Of a DNA stretch of 7,448 nt, positions 1-5,223 are shown one piece after another. Made by a program: the position numbers and the translations under genes. The notes under the pieces were generated by a model that worked only from the letters and a program-made list of their open reading frames with translations, was not told where the DNA came from and searched no databases. Within the stretch, counting starts at the first letter, position 1, and each line of letters starts with the position of its first letter. This DNA comes from an uncultured Ruminococcus sp. (GTDB lineage: Bacteria > Bacillota > Clostridia > Oscillospirales > Ruminococcaceae). The stretch is from the NCBI GenBank assembly GCA_946540705.1, contig CAMNJD010000256.1:1-7448 (forward strand), written 5' to 3'.

Positions 1-155
1 GCAAGGAGTTTTCGTGCAAGATGACGGAAAATATGCAAGTAGATTGCGTGCCAAGCCGTCAGGCGGGATTTAATCAGTACTTCCTTAAGGAAGGATCACG
101 CACCGGTCGCCGATACAGCCGGCAAAGATCAAAAAGCGGCTGCGGACACTGCCGG
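1..155. other. Left-edge non-coding region downstream of rqcP
   Basis: I see no credible gene here. The open plus-strand frame starting at 21 continues antisense through rqcP and hup, has no recognisable domain and is best read as a shadow. The stretch contains three GCAAG copies (1-5, 16-20, 35-39), a 14-bp palindrome (80-93) and a long-looped inverted repeat CCGGCA/TGCCGG (119-124 and 150-155). No convincing intrinsic terminator with a T-run follows the rqcP stop. In many Firmicutes yabP follows rqcP directly; no such start is visible in this 155 bp. It could be the end of a dispersed intergenic element, or the 3' untranslated end of the mazG-hup-rqcP transcript; the sequence alone does not decide. 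Confidence 0.4.
80..93. repeat. 14-bp perfect palindrome
   Basis: CTTCCTTAAGGAAG reads identically on both strands. It lacks a loop, so it is a poor RNA hairpin but a plausible protein-binding site or part of a repeat element. It lies about 65 bp beyond the rqcP stop. The palindrome is directly visible; its function is unknown. Confidence 0.6.
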
Positions 156-398
156 TCAAGGTTCAATCTGATACAGCTCAGCGGCATTCTCTTTTGTTGC
201 GAATTCGGACACCGCCGCCACACGCACACGCATATTCCGCTGGCCGAACGCGATCTCGATGAGGTCGCCGACCTTTACTTCATAGGATGCACGCGCAGGC
301 TTTCCGTTGACCGATACTCTGCCCGCATCGCAGGCCTCATTCGCAACGGTACGCCGCTTCATCAGACGGGATACCTTCAGATATTTGTCAAGTCTCAC
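156..398 (-). CDS. rqcP: S4-domain RNA-binding protein RqcP (YabO/Hsp15 family)
   Basis: An 80-residue protein that is almost entirely one S4 RNA-binding domain. It begins MRLDKYLKVSRLMKRRT, the signature N-terminus of Bacillus RqcP/YabO, including Arg2 and the basic RLMKRR stretch (residues 11-16), followed by GRVSVNGKPAR (26-36) and VGDLIEIAFG (43-52). In B. subtilis RqcP binds stalled 50S-peptidyl-tRNA complexes with RqcH and supports alanine tailing of incomplete chains. The start is GTG (396-398), supported by the conserved N-terminus and by a 4-bp GTGA overlap with the hup stop, which suggests translational coupling. Length is close to the 86-aa B. subtilis protein. The gene order mazG-hup-rqcP matches other Firmicutes. 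Family assignment is strong; cellular role is inferred from the family. Confidence 0.93.
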   Translation of the reverse strand: MRLDKYLKVSRLMKRRTVANEACDAGRVSVNGKPARASYEVKVGDLIEIAFGQRNMRVRVAAVSEFATKENAAELYQIEP

Positions 399-673
399 TT
401 TTTATTCACGGCTTCCTTCAGGTGCTTGGAGGCACGGAAAGCAGGAGCCTTCTTCGCCGGGGTCGTCATGGGGTTGCCGGTACGCGGGTTCTTGGTTTCC
501 TTGGCCTTGCGGTCATGTATCTCAAACGTGCCGAGTCCGGTCAGGTGAACCTTTTCGCCTGCGATCAGGGATTCGATGATCACGGATGTGACAAGCTCCA
601 GTGCGTCATCCGCTTCTTTTCTGGTGCAGTTTCCCTTTTGCGCCAGCGCACTGATCAGTTCGATCTTAGTCAT
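395..673 (-). CDS. hup: HU-family DNA-binding protein
   Basis: A 92-residue HU/IHF-type histone-like protein that bends and compacts DNA as a dimer. It shows the N-terminal helical dimerisation half (MTKIELISALAQ onward), the GLGTFEI turn (46-52) and a DNA-binding beta-arm with the near-invariant NPRTG (62-66) containing the intercalating proline at about residue 63, then the C-terminal PAFRASKHLKEAV helix. An in-frame GTG at 688 would add five residues (MEDLT), but those codons contain the GGAGG ribosome site for the ATG at 673, and HU proteins normally begin M-x-K-x-E-L-I, so I chose 673. It lies 88 bp after mazG and overlaps rqcP by 4 bp, so hup and rqcP are very likely cotranslated. No good promoter was found in the mazG-hup gap. 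Confidence 0.95.
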   Translation of the reverse strand: MTKIELISALAQKGNCTRKEADDALELVTSVIIESLIAGEKVHLTGLGTFEIHDRKAKETKNPRTGNPMTTPAKKAPAFRASKHLKEAVNKK

Positions 674-681
674 TGTTAGAT

Positions 682-686
682 CCTCC
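682..686 (-). promoter_or_regulatory. hup ribosome binding site
   Basis: GGAGG on the minus strand, eight bases before the ATG at 671-673. It fixes the hup start, because the alternative upstream GTG codon would place this site inside the coding sequence. Confidence 0.85.
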
Positions 687-761
687 ACATAGCATCTCTA
701 AATAATATGTTACCACCGCATTGCCGGTGCGGGTGTAGCCGGTTGGGGGTTCCGCATGTCA

Positions 762-1607
762 TCACCGAGATGTCTGTTTTCGGGATTGCTGCATTGCCTG
801 CTTTGCCCTTTTCCAATACATGTCAAGCGTTTCGATCGGGAGCTCTGCCATTTCGAGGCCGTCTGCCCGGACGAGCCGTTCTGTCTCAGCAAATCGCCGC
901 AGGAACTTTCCGGAAGCGCCGTTGAGTGCCGTCTCGGCGTCAACATGCAGATGCCGGGCCGTATTGACGCAGGAAAACAGCAGATCGCCGAGTTCATCCT
1001 CGATCGCCTGCTGATCGCCCTGCTGCATCGCTGCCTCCAGCTCATCCGTCTCAAGGCGGATATAACGGAACGCATCCTCTGCATTTTTCCAGTCCATGCC
1101 TGCACGCCCGGCGCGTTTGCCGAGCTTCTGTGCATACATCAGCGCGGGGAGCGCCTTGCAGACGCCCTCCAGTGTATCGGCCGCAGTTTCCTGATGTTTG
1201 GTTTCTTTTTTGATGCTGTCCCAGTTTTTGAGCACCTGCTCGCTGGTATCGGCTTTGACATTGCCGAACACATGCGGATGCCGGATCACCAGCTTGCGGC
1301 AGAGCTCATCACAGATATCATCGAATGTAAAATGTGACTGCTCAGCCTCGATCTGGCAATGAAACACAACCTGAAGCAGCACATCGCCGAGCTCCTCCCG
1401 GAGCATCGGAACAGAGTCCATGTCGATTGCCTCGATGACCTCATAGGTTTCCTCAAGGAAATCCTGCCGGATGCTCTGATGTGACTGTTCCTTATCCCAC
1501 GGACAGCCGTTTTCGCTGCGCAGAACCTGCATGATTTCGAGCAGCTCTGCGATGCCGTAATGCGGGCAATCCCGCAGTCTGGCAAGGGTTTCTTCGCTTG
1601 TTCTCAT
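762..1607 (-). CDS. mazG: MazG nucleoside triphosphate pyrophosphohydrolase
   Basis: A 281-residue full-length two-domain MazG, slightly longer than E. coli MazG (263 aa). It hydrolyses (d)NTPs to NMP plus pyrophosphate and is thought to clear aberrant nucleotides; in E. coli it also affects (p)ppGpp levels. The first MazG domain has NGCPWDKEQSHQSIR (33-47), the metal-binding LEETYEV (51-57) and EELGDVLLQVVFH (71-83). The conserved RHPHVFG follows at 109-115 and SLPALM-like ALPALMYAQK at 152-161. The second domain has ETDEL (186-190) and EDELGDLLF (203-211), so both acidic metal-binding EExxE/ExxD sets look intact. ATG at 1605-1607 is the first start after an in-frame stop 6-8 codon bases upstream; there is no Shine-Dalgarno at normal distance, only GAGGT 14 nt away. 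It heads the mazG-hup-rqcP block. Confidence 0.95.
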   Translation of the reverse strand: MRTSEETLARLRDCPHYGIAELLEIMQVLRSENGCPWDKEQSHQSIRQDFLEETYEVIEAIDMDSVPMLREELGDVLLQVVFHCQIEAEQSHFTFDDICDELCRKLVIRHPHVFGNVKADTSEQVLKNWDSIKKETKHQETAADTLEGVCKALPALMYAQKLGKRAGRAGMDWKNAEDAFRYIRLETDELEAAMQQGDQQAIEDELGDLLFSCVNTARHLHVDAETALNGASGKFLRRFAETERLVRADGLEMAELPIETLDMYWKRAKQAMQQSRKQTSR

Positions 1608-1616
1608 ATTGTTTCA

Positions 1617-1645
1617 ATTTTACCTCATTTTCAAACAAAAAGCAA
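1617..1645 (-). promoter_or_regulatory. Candidate mazG promoter, near-leaderless
   Basis: On the minus strand TTGCTT (1640-1645, 3 of 6 to the -35 consensus) lies 17 bp from TAAAAT (1617-1622, 5 of 6 to the -10). Only nine bases separate this -10 from the mazG ATG, so transcription would begin about 1-3 bases before the start codon. This agrees with the missing Shine-Dalgarno but the -35 match is modest. Confidence 0.4.
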
Positions 1646-1707
1646 GCGTTTCAACAGTGAATCCACGAAGTTCCAAAATTCGTACAAACAGCCTGCATTT
1701 TCATCTT

Positions 1708-1746
1708 AAAAAATTGTGCGATGTTGTATGATTCATTTCATTCGCA
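1708..1746 (-). terminator. Weak candidate terminator after trpS
   Basis: Downstream of the trpS stop, minus-strand TGCGA (1742-1746) can pair with TCGCA (1717-1721), with a second 4-bp ATGA/TCAT pairing inside, followed by a run of six T (1708-1713). The stem is short and interrupted by a 6-nt bulge, so this is a weak call; the T-run and position between trpS and mazG are its main support. Confidence 0.3.
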
Positions 1747-1757
1747 TGTTTGCGATA

Positions 1758-2771
1758 TTACAGCCGGTCAATAAAACCGACGCGGCGGTAGACCTTTTGC
1801 AGCGCTTTTCTGGTGATGCGGAAGGCCTGACCGGCACCCTCTGTCATGCACTGGGTCAGATATGCCTTGTCCGCGATCAGGCGTGCATATTCGGCCTGAA
1901 CCGGTGCGAGGTGATCCGCGACGGCCTCACCGACGGCTTCCTTGAACGGGCCGTAGCCCTGTCCTGCGAACTCTGCCGTGATCTCGTCCATCGTCTTGCC
2001 GGTCACAGCGCCGTAGATCGTCATGAGATTATTGATGCCGTCCTTGCCCTCTTTATAGCAGACCTCGGTATCGGAATCGGTGACAGCGCGCTTGAATTTA
2101 CGCAGGATCGTGTCCTTATCGTCAAGAATGTAGACACATGCATTTGCATTTTCATCGGACTTGGACATTTTTTTGGTCGGATCCTGAAGCGACATCAGTC
2201 TTGCTCCCTGCTCCGGGAAATAGCCGTCCGGAACGGTAAAGGTCTCGCCGTAGCGCTGATTGAAGCGCTGTGCGATATTGCGGGCGAGCTCAAGATGCTG
2301 CTTCTGGTCGGCGCCGATCGGCACAAGATCCGCATTGTAAGCAAGGATATCCGCAGCCATAAGCACCGGATAGGTAAACAGGCCGGCATTGATATTATCT
2401 GCGTGGCGGGCGCTCTTATCCTTGAACTGCGTCATGCGGCTCAGCTCGCCGAACATGGTCGAGCAGGAGAGCACCCAGCTCAGCTCCGCGTGATGCGGAT
2501 TCTGGCTCTGCACGAAGGTGATGCTCCGTTTGGGGTCGATGCCGCAGGCAAGCATCAGCGCAAAGGCGCGCATCGTATTTTTGCGCAGCTCGGCCGGCTC
2601 CTGAAGCACGGTGATCGCGTGCAGGTCAGCGATACAGTAGATCGAATCGAAATCGTCCTGCAATTTATGCCAGTTGCGGATCGCACCGATGTAGTTGCCG
2701 AGCGTAAAGACGCCCGTGGGCTGGATCGCGCTGAAAATACGCTTTTTCGGTGCAGCGGTCGGTTCAGACAT
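1758..2771 (-). CDS. trpS: Tryptophanyl-tRNA synthetase
   Basis: A 337-residue class Ic aminoacyl-tRNA synthetase that charges tRNA-Trp with tryptophan using ATP, in the cytoplasm. Its Rossmann fold opens with IFSAIQPTGVFTLGNYIGA (12-30), where TLGN is the HIGH-equivalent signature. It continues with CIADLHAIT (46-54), GELSRMTQFKDKS (108-120), TYPVLMAADIL (133-143), GADQKQHLELAR (153-164) and the KMSKS loop at 201-205. Length and motif spacing match Bacillus-type TrpS (about 330 aa). The ATG is preceded by AGGAG (2780-2784) at an 8-nt spacing. It follows the unknown gene by 15 bp and must share its promoter. Unlike many Firmicutes trpS genes, no T-box leader is seen upstream. Confidence 0.98.
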   Translation of the reverse strand: MSEPTAAPKKRIFSAIQPTGVFTLGNYIGAIRNWHKLQDDFDSIYCIADLHAITVLQEPAELRKNTMRAFALMLACGIDPKRSITFVQSQNPHHAELSWVLSCSTMFGELSRMTQFKDKSARHADNINAGLFTYPVLMAADILAYNADLVPIGADQKQHLELARNIAQRFNQRYGETFTVPDGYFPEQGARLMSLQDPTKKMSKSDENANACVYILDDKDTILRKFKRAVTDSDTEVCYKEGKDGINNLMTIYGAVTGKTMDEITAEFAGQGYGPFKEAVGEAVADHLAPVQAEYARLIADKAYLTQCMTEGAGQAFRITRKALQKVYRRVGFIDRL

Positions 2772-2786
2772 GGTATATGCTCCTTT

Positions 2787-3326
2787 TTAGTTCATTTTTA
2801 TAGCAGCGGCCGGGTCGATGCCGGCGGCCTGATCCTTAAGCTGTGCGCCGCGCAGCTCGTTCATCAGACGGTGATACAGATTCTTGAACACGCGCTCCTC
2901 CGGCGTACCGGTCGCGGTCGAGGAATCCAGCTCCATGCGGTACACGCCGCCGGTCGTGAGGATATAGGCGTAGTGGATTCTGCCTGCGGGCAACTCAAAA
3001 TTGTTGACATGCTCGAGCTTGTCGATGTAGTTCGAGGCATTTGCGACGAACACACGCGCAGCCTGCACAACGCCCGGATAGCGCTGTGCTGCGCCGGAAT
3101 AGTCTCTGCCGTTGCTGAAATAGAGGTTTGCCGCGCCGTTGATATAACATGCGAGCGTGGTGATGACGGTCGGGGCCATCGGCATATCGACGACGACGCC
3201 GTAGACCGTGCTGGTTTTCATAAACTGCGTGAAATTGGAAGGAGAGAGGTGCAGTGCCTGAAATCTCGTTGTGAGATACTGCTTGCTGACCGGTACTCTT
3301 CTTGCGGAATTCTGATTATCTGCCAT
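2787..3326 (-). CDS. Conserved-looking protein of unknown function, trpS-coupled
   Basis: A 179-residue soluble protein that I cannot assign. No signal peptide, membrane segment or metal motif is evident. Visible parts: a polar N-terminus (1-20), beta-prone VYGVVVDMPM (41-50) and TLACYINGAANLYFSNG (57-73), a helix-prone YPGVVQAARVFVANASNYIDKL (83-104), beta-prone RIHYAYILTTGGVYRMEL (116-133), and a C-terminal amphipathic helix (143-164). The beta-beta-alpha-beta-alpha pattern resembles the roadblock/longin/profilin-like small folds, but that is a guess from pattern only. ATG at 3326 has AAAGGA about 10 nt upstream; an ATG seven codons earlier lacks a ribosome site and would swallow this one. 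The stop lies 15 bp before trpS, so the two are cotranscribed from the promoter at 3414-3442. Being promoter-proximal, its product level is tied to trpS. Confidence 0.85.
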   Translation of the reverse strand: MADNQNSARRVPVSKQYLTTRFQALHLSPSNFTQFMKTSTVYGVVVDMPMAPTVITTLACYINGAANLYFSNGRDYSGAAQRYPGVVQAARVFVANASNYIDKLEHVNNFELPAGRIHYAYILTTGGVYRMELDSSTATGTPEERVFKNLYHRLMNELRGAQLKDQAAGIDPAAAIKMN

Positions 3327-3358
3327 GATCTTGTAATCCTTTCTCATATGTTTTGCGC

Positions 3359-3397
3359 GAGCCGCCGCATGCCGCCGGAAGCAGCTGTTTCCGGCTC
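3359..3397 (-). promoter_or_regulatory. Leader RNA with two exclusive hairpins
   Basis: In the ~80-nt leader of the unknown gene-trpS transcript, GCCGGAA (minus strand, 3389-3395) can pair with TTCCGGC (3374-3380) in a compact 7-bp hairpin. Alternatively GAGCCG (3392-3397) can pair with CGGCTC (3359-3364). Both use the same 5' arm, so they exclude each other. No T-run follows, so simple attenuation is not supported; effects on RNA stability or translation are possible. No TGGTACCGCG-like T-box core is present. Pairing is visible; a regulatory role is inference. Confidence 0.45.
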
Positions 3398-3413
3398 GGG
3401 CAAATATGTCTCT

Positions 3414-3442
3414 ATTATAACACATATTTTCGATTTTTGCAA
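3414..3442 (-). promoter_or_regulatory. Sigma-A promoter of the unknown gene-trpS unit
   Basis: On the minus strand TTGCAA (3437-3442, 4 of 6) is followed after 17 bp by a perfect TATAAT (3414-3419). Predicted transcription start is near 3407, giving a leader of about 80 nt before the ATG at 3326. Confidence 0.85.
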
Positions 3443-3487
3443 CATATTTTTGAGTATTCGGCATATGAAAAAAAGGCCATATTTTTT
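3423..3487. repeat. Repeated CATATTTT motifs in divergent promoter gap
   Basis: CATATTTT occurs at 3423-3430, 3443-3450 and 3478-3485, with a related CATATG at 3462. The first three sites are 20 and 19 bp apart, roughly two helical turns, and they flank the -35 box of the leftward promoter. They could be curved-DNA tracts or protein sites; low complexity of an AT-rich gap is the alternative. Confidence 0.4.
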
Positions 3488-3511
3488 GATGTTTTGCACA
3501 CAGATCCGATC

Positions 3512-3527
3512 GGAGGTCATGATATGA
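3512..3527 (+). promoter_or_regulatory. Ribosome site and two-codon minigene before flippase start
   Basis: GGAGG (3512-3516) is seven bases before the ATG at 3524 and sets the flippase start. Between them lies ATG ATA TGA (3519-3527), a two-codon open frame whose stop overlaps the real ATG. Its own spacing to GGAGG is only two bases, so it is probably rarely used. A 10-bp palindrome TCCGATCGGA (3505-3514) covers half of the ribosome site. Confidence 0.6.
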
Positions 3528-5161
3528 AACGGCAAACGGTTCTGCGCGGGGCAGTCTGGCTGATGCTCTCGGCGGCAGCGGCAAAGCTGCTCGGAGCGGT
3601 GTTCCGCATTCCGCTGACAGCGCTGCTCGGCGGTACGGGCATGGGTTATTTTTCCTGCGCATACGGGTTGTTTCTGCCGGTCTTTGCGCTGTCTGTGAAC
3701 GGCATGAACACCGCGGCTGCGGCGATGACGGCCAAAGCGCTGGCACAGGGCGGCACTGCGGAGGCACAGGGCATTGCACGGGCCGCCCGGCGGATGTTCG
3801 GTCGTGCAGGACTTGCGGGCAGTGTGCTGCTGCTGCTCCTGGCACATCCGCTCTGCAAAGGGTTTCTGCACAATCCGCACGCCGCGCCTGCGGTGATGCT
3901 CTTTGCACCGGCGGTGTGGTTCTGCTGCATGAGTGCGGTGCTGCGCGGACAGTATGAGGGCTGTCAGCAGATGATCCCGACAGCGGTTTCGCAGGTCACG
4001 GAGGGCATCGGGCGGGTGCTGTTCGGGCTGCTGCTTGCGGGATTTGCCATGCAGCACCCGGCCTCCGTCATGCGGCTGCTCCCCTCCGGAACGCCCCCGG
4101 AGGCTGCGGGTGCGGCAGCAGCGATTTTCGGTGTGACGCTTTCTGCGGCAGTCGGAACGCTGACCCTTGCGGCATTTCCGCGCTGTCTGCCGCATGTCCG
4201 GGACGGCCGGCAGCTCTCCGCAGAACGGATGCGGGAGATCCGCCGTGCGCTGCTCGTCCTGCTGCTGCCGGTTGCTGCGGCCTCACTTGTTACGAATCTC
4301 ACGACGCTGATTGATCTTGCGACCGGACTGCGCGGACTGTCGGCGGGCATTCTCCGTGCGCCGGCAAGGTTCGGTCTGTCCGCAGATGCGGCAAAGGCCG
4401 AGGCTGATGCACTGGCAAATTACTGCTACGGTGCATACTCCGGCCTCGCGATGACCGTATTCAATCTGGTGCCCGCGGTGACAAACATGCTGGGAAAGGC
4501 CGTGCTCCCTGCATTTGCGGAGCAGTCAGCGCAGGGAAACCGCATTGAAATGCAGCGGCACGCTGAGGACGTCATGCGCCGGACTGCCTGCATTGCGGTT
4601 CCGGCAGGGCTCGGCATCTGCGCGCTCGCAAAGCCGATCCTGCAATTTCTGTTTGCATCGCGGCCGCTGGAAACAGAGACCGCAGCCCCGGCGCTCTCCG
4701 TTCTCGGCATGGCCGTCATCTTCACGGCGCTGAGCTGTCCGCTGTTCAGCATGATGCAGGGTGCGGGGCATGCGGGCGATCCTGTGACCGTGATGCTTTA
4801 CGGTGCGGGGGTGAAGCTCATCGGCAATCTGCTGCTGATCCCGCGATACGGTCTGCGCGGTGCAGCGCTCTCGACGCTGCTCTGCTATGTGACGGTTCTG
4901 GCCGGCGGGCTGTATCTGTTTATCCGCCGCACCGGACTGCATCTGCGGCTCGTGCGGAGCTTTGCAGCGGCACTGTCCGGCGGTGCGGCCTGTGCATTCA
5001 CGGCACGGCTGGTCTATGCGCGGCTTTCGATGCTTCCGCAGCGTCCTGCACTGCTCCTGAGCATTGCAGCGGGCGGTGCGGTGTATCTGCCGGCGGTCAT
5101 TCTGCTGCTGCGCCGGAAGTCTCCGGCGAAACGCGCATGTTCGGTTTCTGCAAGGTCATGA
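3524..5161 (+). CDS. SpoVB/MurJ-like lipid-linked saccharide flippase
   Basis: A 545-residue polytopic membrane protein of the MOP (MATE-like) exporter superfamily, polysaccharide biosynthesis/SpoVB branch; B. subtilis SpoVB is 518 aa. These proteins flip lipid-linked cell wall or spore cortex precursors. Supporting stretches: LLGAVFRIPLTALLGGTGMGYF (22-43), a family-like TM1/TM2 region; VLRGQYEGCQQMIPTAVSQVTE (139-160), matching the RGxxxGxxxMxPTAxSQ motif of SpoVB; GAYSGLAMTVFNLVPAVT (303-320); and LIPRYGLRGAALST (438-451). Many hydrophobic segments alternate with short basic loops, consistent with about 14 helices. A longer frame from 3353 is open, but it crosses the leftward promoter and lacks a ribosome site; GGAGG at 3512 supports 3524. 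The protein is unusually Ala/Leu-rich. It is divergent from the trpS unit. Which paralogue (true SpoVB, MurJ-like, or capsule exporter) cannot be settled here. Confidence 0.88.
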   Translation: MKRQTVLRGAVWLMLSAAAAKLLGAVFRIPLTALLGGTGMGYFSCAYGLFLPVFALSVNGMNTAAAAMTAKALAQGGTAEAQGIARAARRMFGRAGLAGSVLLLLLAHPLCKGFLHNPHAAPAVMLFAPAVWFCCMSAVLRGQYEGCQQMIPTAVSQVTEGIGRVLFGLLLAGFAMQHPASVMRLLPSGTPPEAAGAAAAIFGVTLSAAVGTLTLAAFPRCLPHVRDGRQLSAERMREIRRALLVLLLPVAAASLVTNLTTLIDLATGLRGLSAGILRAPARFGLSADAAKAEADALANYCYGAYSGLAMTVFNLVPAVTNMLGKAVLPAFAEQSAQGNRIEMQRHAEDVMRRTACIAVPAGLGICALAKPILQFLFASRPLETETAAPALSVLGMAVIFTALSCPLFSMMQGAGHAGDPVTVMLYGAGVKLIGNLLLIPRYGLRGAALSTLLCYVTVLAGGLYLFIRRTGLHLRLVRSFAAALSGGAACAFTARLVYARLSMLPQRPALLLSIAAGGAVYLPAVILLLRRKSPAKRACSVSARS

Positions 5162-5163
5162 CA

Positions 5164-5200
5164 AAGCGCCCGGCCGGTTCAGATTTCCGGTCAGGCGCTT
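5164..5200. terminator. Hairpin between convergent genes, possible bidirectional terminator
   Basis: AAGCGCC (5164-5170) pairs with GGCGCTT (5194-5200), and CCGG (5174-5177) with CCGG (5187-5190), separated by a 3x3 internal loop and closed by a 9-nt loop. It begins three bases after the flippase stop and faces the lipoprotein stop 24 bp away. Leftward transcripts would read TTTGT after the stem, rightward ones have no T-run, so termination is better supported for the minus strand, and may be weak both ways. Confidence 0.55.
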
Positions 5201-5223
5201 CGGCCTCTGATGAAAGCAGCCGT

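Noticed and set aside
21..548. 175-codon plus-strand frame at the left edge
   Set aside because: Mostly antisense to rqcP and hup, with no domain; its first ~45 codons may instead reflect a repeat element, reported separately.
674..761. Separate hup promoter (TATTAT at 702-707)
   Set aside because: No -35 like sequence occurs at 16-18 bp; the nearby CCGCA/TGCGG hairpin (716-732) lacks a T-run and is not a terminator either.
3442..3469. Sigma-E-like promoter (ATATT then CATATGAA) for the flippase
   Set aside because: The -10 match is only about four bases and the 13-bp spacer is shorter than the usual 14-15 bp, so it is not better than chance in AT-rich DNA.
1716..3527. 603-codon open frame on the plus strand antisense to trpS and the unknown gene
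   Set aside because: It lies wholly opposite two well-supported minus-strand genes, has no ribosome site or recognisable domain, and crosses the leftward promoter; codon bias of trpS explains the absence of stops.
3327..3908. N-terminal extension of the unknown trpS-linked gene
   Set aside because: The frame stays open upstream but would run through the TTGCAA-TATAAT promoter and into the flippase gene; the ATG at 3326 has a ribosome site.
3344..4195. 283-codon minus-strand frame opposite the flippase
   Set aside because: Its translation is an Arg/His/Gln-rich low-complexity shadow of the GC-rich flippase gene.
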